A stretch of DNA of 64,000 bases from Absicoccus porci (GTDB taxonomy: Bacteria; Bacillota_I; Bacilli_A; Erysipelotrichales; Erysipelotrichaceae): contig NZ_RJQC01000003.1 of the NCBI RefSeq assembly GCF_003725415.1, positions 95,861 through 159,860 on the forward strand. The letters are read 5' to 3'. A program made the translations under genes and the position numbers. Of the stretch, positions 7,970-17,575 are shown piece by piece. The notes under the pieces were generated by a model. That model saw only the letters and a program-made list of their open reading frames with translations, ran no database searches and was not told the origin of the DNA. Each line of letters starts with the position of its first letter. Position 1 is the first letter of the stretch.

Positions 7970-8618
7970 TGTCATTACATATGCGGATGAATTTCCGAGT
8001 GCCATTGCAGATACCTTATATATGTTGATCATCAGTGGTGTCATTTCAACCATTCTAGGCTTGTTTCTGGGTGTTATTGTTGTTGTGACACGAAAGGGCG
8101 GTATTCTCGAAAACAAAGTTGTTTTTTGGATCTTAGATAAGATCATTAACTTATTTCGTTCCATTCCATTTATCATTTTAGTTCCAACCGTTGCTGTCGT
8201 AACTCGTTTTATTTGTGGTACGACCATTGGTATGCAAGCTGCTTTGGTACCTCTGGTGATTGGAACCGCACCATTTATTGCTCGACAGATGGAAACATCC
8301 ATGATGGAAATTGACCCCGGTATCATCGAGGCCAGTCAAGCAATGGGGCTGAGCCCAAAAGAAATCATTTTTAAAGTCTTATTACGCGAAAACATTCCAG
8401 GCATGATTCGTGGAATCACGATTTCCATGATTGCGTTGGTTGGCCAAATTGCAATCGTTGGTACCATCGGCGCTGGTGGATTAGGTGATATGGCCATTCG
8501 TTATGGTTTGTATCGATCGATGGGAGATATCACCTTTGTGATCATCGTTTTGATCTTATTGATTATTTCTGTTATTCAAATCATCGGCGATCGACTGGTT
8601 GATAAATTTACGCGATAA
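7950..8618 (+). CDS. metI: Methionine ABC transporter permease
   Basis: A 222-residue inner-membrane subunit with five likely membrane helices. The EAA loop that couples to MetN reads EASQAMGLSPKEIIFKVLL (about 127-145). The length fits MetI. The ATG follows GGAGGTGAAAAAAT and lies within the metN end, indicating coupled translation. Two copies would pair with a MetN dimer. Confidence 0.95.
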   Translation: MEAWFSNVITYADEFPSAIADTLYMLIISGVISTILGLFLGVIVVVTRKGGILENKVVFWILDKIINLFRSIPFIILVPTVAVVTRFICGTTIGMQAALVPLVIGTAPFIARQMETSMMEIDPGIIEASQAMGLSPKEIIFKVLLRENIPGMIRGITISMIALVGQIAIVGTIGAGGLGDMAIRYGLYRSMGDITFVIIVLILLIISVIQIIGDRLVDKFTR

Positions 8619-8715
8619 AAAATATTTATAGCCAATATTAAAATTGACTAGTATTCAAATAATAAGGGTTATGATACTCTATGAGTACTTAAATAAAACA
8701 AAGGGAGAGAGAACA

Positions 8716-9561
8716 ATGAAACTAAGTAAAATTATTAAAGCCGTGGCTGCTTCCACTTTGGCATTATCTTTAGTTGTTGCCAATGCACCGGATGTATCCG
8801 CTAAACAAACAAAAACATTAACTGTCGGAGCGACAACATCGCCACATGCCATCATTTTGAAGCATGTAAAAAAAGAATTTGAAGCAAAAGGATATAAACT
8901 AAAAATCAAAGAATTTTCGGATTATCCTGAAATTGATCCTTCGACTTCGGATGGTTCCTTGGATGCCAACTATTTCCAGCATCAACCATATCTAACATCT
9001 TATAATAAAGATAAAGGATACAAAAAAGGCGATGATGGATATCTAGTATCAGCTGGAAAGATCCATTTTGAACCAATGGGTATTTATTCTGGTAAGAGTG
9101 ATGATTTGGATAATATTGCCGATGGTGCCCAAATTGCGATTCCAAATGATGAATCCAATGAAGCACGTGCTCTATTGTTGTTGCAAGATCAAGGTTTAAT
9201 CACATTGAAGAAGAGCGTAACACCAACAACCACAAAAATCACATTAAAAGCAGTTACTTCCAATCCACATAAATTAGATTTAGTCGAAATGGATGGTGCG
9301 CAAATTGCTTCTAAATTGGGTGATGTTGATTTTGGTATTATCAATGGTAACTATGCATTGGATGCGAAAGTTACGGATAAGTTGTTAGCTAGTGAATCCA
9401 GTTCTGGTGAAGTTGCCAAAACATATGGAAATGTCATTGCCGTAAAAGAAACAAATAAAAATAGTAAAGCTGTAAAAGCTTTGGTTAAGATCTTAAAATC
9501 CGATGAAACGAAAAAATGGATCAAAGATGAATTCAAAGGAACCGTATTACCGGTTGAATAA
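8716..9561 (+). CDS. metQ: Methionine-binding protein of the ABC transporter, NlpA family
   Basis: A 281-residue substrate-binding protein for the MetNI importer. KTLTVGATTSPHAIIL and the SDYPEIDPSTSDGSLDANYFQHQPYL region are typical of MetQ. Residues 1-29 form a Sec signal peptide that ends in a VSA-like cleavage site. Unlike most MetQ proteins of Gram-positive bacteria, there is no lipobox Cys: the first 60 residues contain no Cys. How the protein stays at the cell surface is therefore unclear. The start at 8716 follows AAGGGAGAG; upstream in-frame codons lack an SD. The 97 bases after metI may hold a promoter of its own, but none is convincing. Confidence 0.92.
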   Translation: MKLSKIIKAVAASTLALSLVVANAPDVSAKQTKTLTVGATTSPHAIILKHVKKEFEAKGYKLKIKEFSDYPEIDPSTSDGSLDANYFQHQPYLTSYNKDKGYKKGDDGYLVSAGKIHFEPMGIYSGKSDDLDNIADGAQIAIPNDESNEARALLLLQDQGLITLKKSVTPTTTKITLKAVTSNPHKLDLVEMDGAQIASKLGDVDFGIINGNYALDAKVTDKLLASESSSGEVAKTYGNVIAVKETNKNSKAVKALVKILKSDETKKWIKDEFKGTVLPVE

Positions 9562-9579
9562 ATAATTGTCCAATTGGAG

Positions 9580-9622
9580 CCAGTTAGAAGCGTATGGGTC
9601 TTGCTTCTGCTGGTTTTTTTTT
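9580..9622 (+). terminator. Terminator after metQ
   Basis: CCAG-tt-AGAAGC, an 11-base loop, then GCTTCT-g-CTGG followed by nine T. Confidence 0.9.
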
Positions 9623-9626
9623 CATG

Positions 9627-9657
9627 CAAAAATCGAGTGAGGCATTTCACCTCACTC
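9627..9657 (-). terminator. Terminator of the arylsulfotransferase gene
   Basis: On the minus strand GAGTGAGG-tgaaatg-CCTCACTC is followed by GATTTTTG. It lies just past the restored stop codon at 9665, which supports that stop as the original gene end. Confidence 0.75.
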
Positions 9658-9664
9658 AATTCTG

Positions 9665-11340
9665 TTATTTATTGAAGTAGAATCCATCAAAGTCATATTT
9701 ATATACACGATAGATCATATATTTATTCATTTTCATCTTGAATTGTTTTAACAAAGTTCCATCTTGTGTATATTCACCAAAGATACCTTGGCCTCCAGAA
9801 TCAACGACAATGGTATCTCCAATTTCTTGGACACTGGAAATAAAGGATGAATAGGGAACCGCAAAGGATTTGACTAATTCATAGGTACCAGCATTTTCAT
9901 CAACTAAATACTTATAGTAATACGACGATGCATTCGCAATTTCTCAGTCGTCATTTGCGACATACTTGTTGTATAAATACCGTCGATTTGTGTCCAGTCG
10001 TAATCCTGTGTTGCGGATACACCATAGTTGTTATTGAACATGTATAGATAATATTGACCATCTGGCAAGCTATCATCGTATTCAATGGTTACACTGTGTT
10101 GACCACCTGTATTCGGGAATGTACCAACTTGCGTCAATACCTTATCGCCATATGTCGCATCCCAGAAATTCTGTTGACCAATGATATAATCAATATTTGG
10201 ACTATCACCAAACAAATTACTAATCTTCAAAATCGATGAAGTTTCACGACTCGATAGAATCACGGTATTGTTTCCTAGCCATTGAATCGCATTGATATGC
10301 ATCCAGTCCAGACCTAGAACACCTTCTTGGTTGGTTGTAGAACCTTTATGTGTCGTTGCTTTATAGTCGCCTAAAATTTCACCTAAATCAATGACTTGTA
10401 GGATCTTATCTTTATCAGGATCGATTCGCAAGATGAGATCTTCACTATTTGAATCACTATACGAATCGCCTTCTTTACTTCCTAAAACAAGTAAATTGCC
10501 ATCATCATCGAAACAATAATCATGATGCAACTCATAATTACCTGTATGAATGATTTTCTTGACTTGTACTAAGGAATTGACGGCGGCTATTTTTGTTTCG
10601 GAAATACTATAGTACATCAAACCATTGCGGAACAATAAACGATGGGCACGATACCCAACAATTGGGGTTTCACCACGAAGTGTTCCATTGTTGTCATAAT
10701 AATAAACAAAATCTTGATCATCACTATCATTTCCTAAAATGGCATATAAACCATTTGATAAAGATTGGGTTTCATTATTAGCAGTTACTTGCAAATTGGT
10801 TTCTTCCACACCCAATTTTTTACGCATCTTGTATTTCACCATCTTTGTGGTCTTTTTACCAATGGCATCTGTTAATGTAAAGGTAATCGTATTGGTCGTA
10901 TTTGGAATCAAACCAATCACTGTAAACTCATGGGTTTTCTTCGTACTTTTCTCAACGGTTTCATTAAAATCGGACGTATCGTTTGCCTGAATCGTATAAG
11001 ATACTTGAACGGCTTTATCCGTTTTGAAATAAACGTATAAAGACAAATTGTTGATACCATATGAATCATGGATGATCAACATATCATCTTCGGTATAATC
11101 CTTTTTATTCTTTAGATTATCAATATTTTCTTTGACTGCATTGGAATAGTCAGTTGAATACACAGTTTCGACTATTGAGGCCACCTTTTTTTTCGTGCGA
11201 CTTTCCAAAGAATCAAAGTTCGTATTTTTCAATACGGCATCACCATTGTCTGTGATTTGTGCGGTGCTGGTTGTCGAGCAAGCACTTAGCATCATCGCAA
11301 ATGCGAAGAGACAAACGACAAGCTTTCGATGTATTTTCAT
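9665..11340 (-). pseudogene. Arylsulfotransferase-like lipoprotein, frameshifted
   Basis: The gene reads in one frame from ATG at 11340 to about 9945, then needs the next frame to reach TAA at 9665. Without correction it stops at 9904 after a meaningless tail (KLRMHRRITISI). After restoring one base near 9943-9946 it continues EIANASSYYYKYLVDENAG and ends near residue 558. The start has a signal peptide with lipobox LSAC at 18-21. HHDYCFDDDGNLLVLGS, LDWMHINAI, SSRETSSILKI and GGQHSV match the propeller of PF05935 arylsulfate sulfotransferases, including conserved His residues. These move sulfate between phenols outside the membrane. A terminator follows the full-length stop. Sequencing error and true mutation both remain possible. 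Confidence 0.78.
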
Positions 11341-11471
11341 ACATTTCTCCTGAATGAGTTAATTTTAGCAAATGAAAAATGAGTTATACCTTAAAAAAAT
11401 CTAAAAATAATCGAAATTTTATTCCAAATGCGCAATGGATTATACTATATGTAAACAAAAGGGAGGTTACC

Positions 11472-12611
11472 ATGAAAATATTTCATTTATCCGATTTACA
11501 TATTGGCATGAACTTAATGAATTATGATTTGGTCCAGGATCAAAAATATGTTTTTGACCAAATCATTGCGTATGCCCAAAAAGAAAATCCCGATGTTATC
11601 GTTATTGCCGGTGACATTTATGATAAAGCTGTACCCAGTGCACAAGCCGTTGAACTATTTGATGCATTTATTTCTACTTTATCGATGACCTTGCCATCCT
11701 GTGTATTTATGATGATTTCTGGAAACCACGATAGTGCACCACGCATTGATTGTTTTCGTCATATCTTATCGAAACAAAAAATCTATATGATTGGTCAACC
11801 GCCACAAAATAAAGAGGAACACATCTTTACGGTTGATTTGAAAGATGCATATGGACCTGTTCGTTTCTATTTATTACCATTTATCAAACCTTCTATGGTA
11901 CGTCCCATCTTTGAAGAAGAAGGATTATCATACGATGCTTCAATGCGAAAATTGCTGCAAAGAGAAGATATCGATACATCGATTCGCAATGTCTTGGTAT
12001 CGCATCAGTTTTTTGTGCCCAAAGGCAGTGATTCATCCTCCATCGAACGTATGGATTCGGAAGTTTGTACGGTAGGCAATATCGATCAGATATATACGGA
12101 TATACTGGCTGACTTTGACTATGTTGCGTTAGGCCATATTCACAAGCCCATGAAAGTTGGTTCGGAAACCATTCAATATTGTGGTACGCCCATGCCGTAT
12201 TCACTTAGTGAAGCCGAACAAGAAAAACATATTGTGATGATTGATCTACAAGCCAAAGGAAACACCCATATTCAATATTTGCCCTTATCACCATTACATC
12301 CGATTCGTAAACTTTCCGGTACGCTGGAAGAATTGTTGGCTCAAGCTAATGAAGATTATGTCTCTTTAACACTCACCGATGACACGAATATATATGTTGC
12401 CGATATTCAAAAAAGATTACGTATAGCCTTTCCGCATGTATTAGAAATGAAACGAGAATATGGATATCAATCCACCTATCAAACGATTTCTTCAAAAGAA
12501 CAAGTAGCCGATCCATGGACCCTTTGTTCGCAATTTTTGGGTGCGATGAATGATGAAGAAGAACAAGCGTTAAAAGACATCATTAATATCGTATTGGAGG
12601 TGGAAGCATGA
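11472..12611 (+). CDS. sbcD: Exonuclease subunit SbcD
   Basis: A 379-residue Mre11-type nuclease. The metallophosphoesterase motifs are in order: SDLHIG, AGDIYD, SGNHD, VSHQ and GHIHKP. With SbcC it opens hairpins and trims blocked DNA ends. The start at 11472 follows GGGAGGTTACC; earlier in-frame codons have no SD. TATACT about 28 bases before the start may be its -10 element. The stop overlaps the sbcC start by four bases (ATGA), as is usual for this pair. Confidence 0.95.
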   Translation: MKIFHLSDLHIGMNLMNYDLVQDQKYVFDQIIAYAQKENPDVIVIAGDIYDKAVPSAQAVELFDAFISTLSMTLPSCVFMMISGNHDSAPRIDCFRHILSKQKIYMIGQPPQNKEEHIFTVDLKDAYGPVRFYLLPFIKPSMVRPIFEEEGLSYDASMRKLLQREDIDTSIRNVLVSHQFFVPKGSDSSSIERMDSEVCTVGNIDQIYTDILADFDYVALGHIHKPMKVGSETIQYCGTPMPYSLSEAEQEKHIVMIDLQAKGNTHIQYLPLSPLHPIRKLSGTLEELLAQANEDYVSLTLTDDTNIYVADIQKRLRIAFPHVLEMKREYGYQSTYQTISSKEQVADPWTLCSQFLGAMNDEEEQALKDIINIVLEVEA

Positions 12612-15600
12612 AACCCAATCGATTGACTTTATGTGCTTTTGGATCCTATGCACAACCAACCACCATCGATTTTGATAAACCCAATCAGAATCTGTTCTTG
12701 ATTACTGGCAATACTGGATCCGGCAAGACAACCATCTTTGATGCTCTTGTATTTGCGTTATATGGACAAGCCAGTTCCAACAACAATAAAAAAATGGGTT
12801 CCATCTTGCAAAGTCAATTTAGTTCATATGAAACAACGCCATATGTTGAATTAACTTTTACGGATCATGGACAAACATATACGATTCATCGTGTACCTGC
12901 GCATTATCAGGTGTATAAACGAGGGCCTAAAAAAGGACAACGTAAAGAAAAAGCGGAAAATGGTTCGGTTTCATTGACCATGCCGGATGGACGAATCTAT
13001 CCGCCAAAAGAAACCAATGCGAGAATTGAACAAATTATGGGGTTATCCAAAGAACAATTTATGCAGGTAGCAATGATTGCACAAGGCGAGTTCATGGATG
13101 TTTTGCGTTCAAATTCCGATGATAAAAAAGCTATTTTTCGTAAACTATTTCATACCGATATTTATCAGAAGATCATTGATCAAGCCAATGAGCGAAAGAA
13201 AAAAGGAGAAAACGATTTATCTCAATTTAAGACACGATTGATTTCGGAATTGGAACATCTAGAATTAGAAGATCCGGTCTTGATGGCGATGCGACAAACA
13301 ATCGTTCAAAATCAAAACAATGACTGGGATGGATATATTCAACAGTTAGAAATTGCTTTGGAAACAGAAAAGCAAGAAAAAGAGATCTGGATCGAAAAGG
13401 AGAAGAAAGCCCAACAAGAAAGAGATCACTATTATTCCTTACATCAACAAGCCATCCAATTGGAAGAGGCCTATCAATCTTTATCTGTAGCGAATGCAAA
13501 AAAAGCCGAACTTGATGCCCAAAAGCCAAGCATGGAAAAGAAACAAACTTTGATCAAGAAAACCGAGCAAGCATGGGAATTATCCCATTTGTATCAACAA
13601 TATACCCAAGCATTGACTTTCTATAAAGAAGTGATGGATTCTTTATCACAAGCCCAGAAGCAAGAACCAATCTTACATAAAAATATGGAAGATCTGCATC
13701 AAAAAGTAGTCCGTGAAAAAACACAATATGATGCATGGATGAAAGAATATCATACATTTGAAGAACAAATACAAAGAGCACGCAACATATTTGATGAAAT
13801 CGATCATTGCGATACAGTAGGAAAACAAGTCAATGAACAAATAAAACAGAATGAGCTGAATTTGGAAGAATTGTCAAAAAAACAAACAACATTAAAAGAA
13901 GATTTTGATGCACATCAAACCATTGTGGATGCGATGAAAGATCTCGATGTCCGAAAACTACAACTGGAAAACCAAAAACAAGAATTGGATGTATGGGATA
14001 AAGATTTGGATGAAATTGATGCATTAGAAGCCAAAATAAAAATGCAACAAGGCGCTTATACCAATACATCTTTTGAACATGATCAAGCTTTAATTAGTTA
14101 TCTACAATTGTCCAATCAGTTTTATGATGCACAAGCCGGTTTATTGGCAGCCAAGTTAGAACCAGGCAAACCTTGTCCAGTTTGTGGTTCTTGTCAACAT
14201 CCGCATCCAGCTACACAACAAGAAGATACGATCACAAAAGAAGATATCAATGAACAACAGGCCTTGGTACAAAGTTTAGATACCGAAAGAGAAAAGATTG
14301 CCTATGATATTGATGCGATGACAAAGAAACGACAAGAATTGATAGATGCCCATGCGGGTGATTTTTCAAGCGCCTATCAAATGTTTGAAAAACAATGGAA
14401 ACAATGGCAAGATGATCAAAAACAGTACCAGAACAGTACCAAACAAATGGAAATGATTTCTTCCCAATTAACGGATTTAGAAACCAATCTCTTAACTTGT
14501 CAAAATCGTCAACAAGATTTGTCCATACAAAAGGAAAAATATCGTGTGCAAAAGGAAACTCTGAAAAAAGAAACACCTTTTGAATCGTTATTTTTGGCAG
14601 AACAACAATGGAAAATCAAAGAGGCAGAAAAGTCTAAAAAGGAGCAGTCTTACCAAAAAATTCAGTCTGCGTATGAGAAGGCCGTGGCCGAATGGCATCA
14701 AATCACGACGTTAATGAATAAATATGAGCAAGAACAACCACAACGAAAACAATTGGTAGAAAATACGCAATTCACTTTTGAAAATAAACAAAAAGAAGAA
14801 CCATTGGAAGATTGGCAAACCTATGTCAAACAATACACAAAAGAAGATGTGGAAACATGGAAACAAGAGATGGATGCATATAAACAATCGATGACAACGA
14901 TCCGAACGCAAATACAAGATGCGAAACAATTGATCAAGGGTCAACCAAGACCAGACCTAACAAGCATGGAAGAAAAATTAAAAGCAGCAGAACAAATGCT
15001 CAGTGAAATTTCTCAACAAGCTATGCGACGATCGCAGCGATTTGAAAATAATCAAAAAACCATTCAAACGATTCAAGTACAATGGCAACACCATCAAAAA
15101 GCGCTACAGACATATGCGATGTATGATCGTTTGTATCGACAGTTATCTGGAAATGTTTCTGGATCTCGCATGGATATCGAAACCTATGTGCAACGAACAT
15201 ATCTAGCTCGTATTCTGGATGCCGCAAATGCTCGCTTCTTGGAAATGTCTTCTGGCATGTTTGAATTGCGTATGAAAGAATTAGAAAGTGCCGGAGAAGG
15301 TAAAAACCGAGGTCTTGATTTTATGGTGTATTCTCATGTGACCGGACAAACAAGGGAAGTTCGTACGTTGTCTGGCGGTGAATCTTTTATGGCCGCTTTG
15401 TCTTTGGCTTTAGGAATGGCCGATGAAATTCAAGCCCATGCATCAGGTATTCAATTGGATATATTATTTATTGATGAAGGTTTTGGGACTTTGGATGATC
15501 ATGCACGCAAACAAGCAATTCGCGTTTTACAACGTATGTCGACGGGTACTAAAATGATTGGCTTGATTAGTCATGTGGATGAATTAAAACAAGCCATAGA

Positions 15601-15661
15601 AGATCAATTGATTGTTACCAAAGATAATAAGGGATCACATATTCGTTGGCAAATAAGCTAA
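12608..15661 (+). CDS. sbcC: Exonuclease subunit SbcC
   Basis: A 1017-residue SMC/Rad50-like ATPase. The N-terminal half-site has GNTGSGKTT (about 34-42) and AQGEFMDVL; the C-terminal half-site has LSGGE and ILFIDEGFGTLD. Long Gln/Glu/Lys-rich coiled coils run between them and turn at a zinc hook, CPVC, near residue 523, through which dimers join. It binds SbcD and drives ATP-dependent nuclease action on hairpins and double-strand ends. Length and layout are typical. Confidence 0.95.
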   Translation: MKPNRLTLCAFGSYAQPTTIDFDKPNQNLFLITGNTGSGKTTIFDALVFALYGQASSNNNKKMGSILQSQFSSYETTPYVELTFTDHGQTYTIHRVPAHYQVYKRGPKKGQRKEKAENGSVSLTMPDGRIYPPKETNARIEQIMGLSKEQFMQVAMIAQGEFMDVLRSNSDDKKAIFRKLFHTDIYQKIIDQANERKKKGENDLSQFKTRLISELEHLELEDPVLMAMRQTIVQNQNNDWDGYIQQLEIALETEKQEKEIWIEKEKKAQQERDHYYSLHQQAIQLEEAYQSLSVANAKKAELDAQKPSMEKKQTLIKKTEQAWELSHLYQQYTQALTFYKEVMDSLSQAQKQEPILHKNMEDLHQKVVREKTQYDAWMKEYHTFEEQIQRARNIFDEIDHCDTVGKQVNEQIKQNELNLEELSKKQTTLKEDFDAHQTIVDAMKDLDVRKLQLENQKQELDVWDKDLDEIDALEAKIKMQQGAYTNTSFEHDQALISYLQLSNQFYDAQAGLLAAKLEPGKPCPVCGSCQHPHPATQQEDTITKEDINEQQALVQSLDTEREKIAYDIDAMTKKRQELIDAHAGDFSSAYQMFEKQWKQWQDDQKQYQNSTKQMEMISSQLTDLETNLLTCQNRQQDLSIQKEKYRVQKETLKKETPFESLFLAEQQWKIKEAEKSKKEQSYQKIQSAYEKAVAEWHQITTLMNKYEQEQPQRKQLVENTQFTFENKQKEEPLEDWQTYVKQYTKEDVETWKQEMDAYKQSMTTIRTQIQDAKQLIKGQPRPDLTSMEEKLKAAEQMLSEISQQAMRRSQRFENNQKTIQTIQVQWQHHQKALQTYAMYDRLYRQLSGNVSGSRMDIETYVQRTYLARILDAANARFLEMSSGMFELRMKELESAGEGKNRGLDFMVYSHVTGQTREVRTLSGGESFMAALSLALGMADEIQAHASGIQLDILFIDEGFGTLDDHARKQAIRVLQRMSTGTKMIGLISHVDELKQAIEDQLIVTKDNKGSHIRWQIS

Positions 15662-15734
15662 TTTGTTGGAAATCGAACGAAAAAAGAAATTGTTTCCTGG
15701 TATAGTAATAACAATACAAAACGGGAGGAAATGC

Positions 15735-16409
15735 ATGTTAAGAGATATTATTACGATCGATGAATCAAAATGTAATGGATGTGGTGCTTGTGCGCACGCT
15801 TGTCATGAAGGCGCCATTGAAATGATCAGTGGGAAAGCTCATTTGATTCGTGAAGATTATTGTGATGGGTTTGGAGATTGTTTACCAGAATGTCCAACAG
15901 GTGCGATTCAGATTCAAAAGAAAGAAGCTGCGGCTTATGATGAGATTGCGGTACAGCGTCATAAACAAATGAGTGGTTGTCCAGGTCATCAAGTACAAAT
16001 GTTTGATCGAAAAGAACCGGAAGAAGTTTCCGTTGTACAAACCAGCCAATTACGTCAATGGCCGGTACAAATTCAATTATTGCCTATTGAAGCTCCTTTT
16101 TATGATAATGCGAAATTATTGATTGCGGCGGATTGTACGGCCTATGCCTATGCGAATTTTCATCAAGATTTTATCCAAGGACATATTGTTTGTGTAGGTT
16201 GTCCAAAGTTGGATCCAGTCGACTATAGTGAAAAATTAACAGCGATTCTTTCTCGTAATACGATCAAAAGCGTGAAGATCGTACGAATGGAAGTGCCTTG
16301 TTGCGGTGGCTTGGAAATGGCCGCAAAAAAAGCTTTGCAAGCAAGTGGTAAATTTATTCCATGGCAAGTCGTAACGATTTCTCGAGATGGGAGGATTTTA
16401 GATGAGTAA
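15735..16409 (+). CDS. Iron-sulfur protein with ferredoxin-like N-terminus
   Basis: A 224-residue protein. Residues 1-65 carry two cluster motifs, CNGCGACAHAC and a looser CDGFGDCLPECP, as in 2[4Fe-4S] ferredoxin domains. The remaining 160 residues hold further Cys: CPG near 80, ADCTAYAY, CVGCPKLDPVDY and VPCCGG. This C-terminal layout is known from uncharacterised 4Fe-4S proteins of anaerobic Bacillota; no function is established. The start follows GGGAGGAAATGC. It overlaps the next ferredoxin gene by eight bases, which suggests one electron-transfer unit. The redox partner is not visible. Confidence 0.7.
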   Translation: MLRDIITIDESKCNGCGACAHACHEGAIEMISGKAHLIREDYCDGFGDCLPECPTGAIQIQKKEAAAYDEIAVQRHKQMSGCPGHQVQMFDRKEPEEVSVVQTSQLRQWPVQIQLLPIEAPFYDNAKLLIAADCTAYAYANFHQDFIQGHIVCVGCPKLDPVDYSEKLTAILSRNTIKSVKIVRMEVPCCGGLEMAAKKALQASGKFIPWQVVTISRDGRILDE

Positions 16410-16584
16410 ATACGAAGTCAATGATCAATGCATCGGTTGTGGTATGTGTGTGGGCCTTTGTCCAGATGTGTTTGAAATGGGTGAGGATAGTTATCAAGCC
16501 CATGCGAAAGATGTGGATACGGAAGATCCAGCAGCTGAAGAAGCACAAAGAAGCTGTCCAGTTGGTGCCATCCAAAAAAAATAA
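16402..16584 (+). CDS. Single-cluster [4Fe-4S] ferredoxin
   Basis: A 60-residue ferredoxin with CIGCGMCVGLCP near the start and a distant CPVGAI near the end, giving the four Cys of one [4Fe-4S] cluster. The acidic middle is normal for a small electron carrier. It starts inside the end of the preceding iron-sulfur gene behind GGGAGGATTTTAG, so the two are co-translated. Confidence 0.88.
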   Translation: MSKYEVNDQCIGCGMCVGLCPDVFEMGEDSYQAHAKDVDTEDPAAEEAQRSCPVGAIQKK

Positions 16585-16595
16585 TATATCCCTGC

Positions 16596-16625
16596 AAGCT
16601 GTCTTTTACGAAGGCAGCTTTTTTT
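16596..16625 (+). terminator. Terminator after the ferredoxin gene
   Basis: AAGCTGTC and GGCAGCTT pair (one G-T) and are followed by T residues. Confidence 0.8.
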
Positions 16626-16634
16626 GATGGAAAT

Positions 16635-16658
16635 GAAAAAAACGCAGAAAATTCTGCG
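16635..16658 (-). terminator. Terminator of the convergent methyltransferase gene
   Basis: On the minus strand CGCAG-aatttt-CTGCG is followed by six T, just past the stop at 16668. Confidence 0.75.
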
Positions 16659-16667
16659 CAAATAATG

Positions 16668-17537
16668 TTATGGAATCCAACGGCCAAAAATACCACAAGG
16701 TAAGACGCTATGATTGTGAGTGACTGGCAATAGGTTTTCACCGGTTTCAATGGAACCACCATGTTCTTTTTGAACACTTCTTTTTAATGTTTCTTGTAGC
16801 GTTTGACAAGAAAAACCCGTTGTATAACAATTCACGATGAGAAATAATGGATCGTCACTTAATAACTTTTGGGTTTCATTGACCAATTCATAGAGATTAT
16901 CTTCCAATTTCCAAAGTTCTTTTTTAGGACCCCGACCATAGCTTGGAGGATCCATGATGATACCATCATACGTTCGATTACGACGTTGTTCTCGTTTCAC
17001 AAACTTTAAACAATCATCGACAATAAAACGAATTTTATGATCTTCCAGATGATTGATCTGCATATTTTCTTTGGCCCATTGGATCATGCCTTTGGCAGCA
17101 TCGACATGTACGACTTCACTCGCACCGGCTTTGGCAGCTGCCATGGTAGCTCCACCCGTATACGCAAATAAATTCAAAATGCGAATATCACTTCGAGAAG
17201 AGTCACGAATAGATTTCATGATAAAATCCCAATTCGCTGCTTGTTCGGGGAATAAACCCGTGTGTTTGAATCCGGTGGGACTAATTTTAAAGCGTAATTC
17301 TTTATAACCAATGGTCCAGAATTCTTTGGTTGGTTTCTTGGTTTCCCAGTAACCACCACCTTTGTGAGAGCGATGATAGATGGCATCGGCCTGTTTCCAT
17401 GGTGTGGAATCTTCGATGGGCCAGATACAAACCGGATCGGGTCGACGTAAAATAATGTGATTCCAACGTTCTAATTTTTCTTTATTTCCTGTATCAATGA
17501 CTTCATAGTCTTTCCAGTCTTTTGCGATTTGATTCAT
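16668..17537 (-). CDS. Class I SAM-dependent rRNA-type methyltransferase
   Basis: A 289-residue protein. The N-terminus (YEVIDTGNKEKLERWNHIILRRPDPVCIWP) and the Rossmann core FAYTGGATMAAAKAGASEVVHVDAAKGMI resemble the PF10672/RlmI-like group of RNA m5C methyltransferases. The DPPSYGRG loop is the catalytic-site motif. The exact base modified cannot be told. The gene stands alone; its start at 17537 is only 38 bases from the divergent AEC carrier, so their promoters must be close together. Confidence 0.8.
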   Translation of the reverse strand: MNQIAKDWKDYEVIDTGNKEKLERWNHIILRRPDPVCIWPIEDSTPWKQADAIYHRSHKGGGYWETKKPTKEFWTIGYKELRFKISPTGFKHTGLFPEQAANWDFIMKSIRDSSRSDIRILNLFAYTGGATMAAAKAGASEVVHVDAAKGMIQWAKENMQINHLEDHKIRFIVDDCLKFVKREQRRNRTYDGIIMDPPSYGRGPKKELWKLEDNLYELVNETQKLLSDDPLFLIVNCYTTGFSCQTLQETLKRSVQKEHGGSIETGENLLPVTHNHSVLPCGIFGRWIP

Positions 17538-17563
17538 ATGGATATTATATAGTAACTTCGTGA

Positions 17564-17575
17564 TATAATAAACCC
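17564..17575 (+). promoter_or_regulatory. -10 element six bases before the AEC carrier start
   Basis: TATAAT at 17564-17569, then six bases and ATG at 17576, with no SD between. This points to a leaderless mRNA. A -35 element is weak. Confidence 0.45.
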
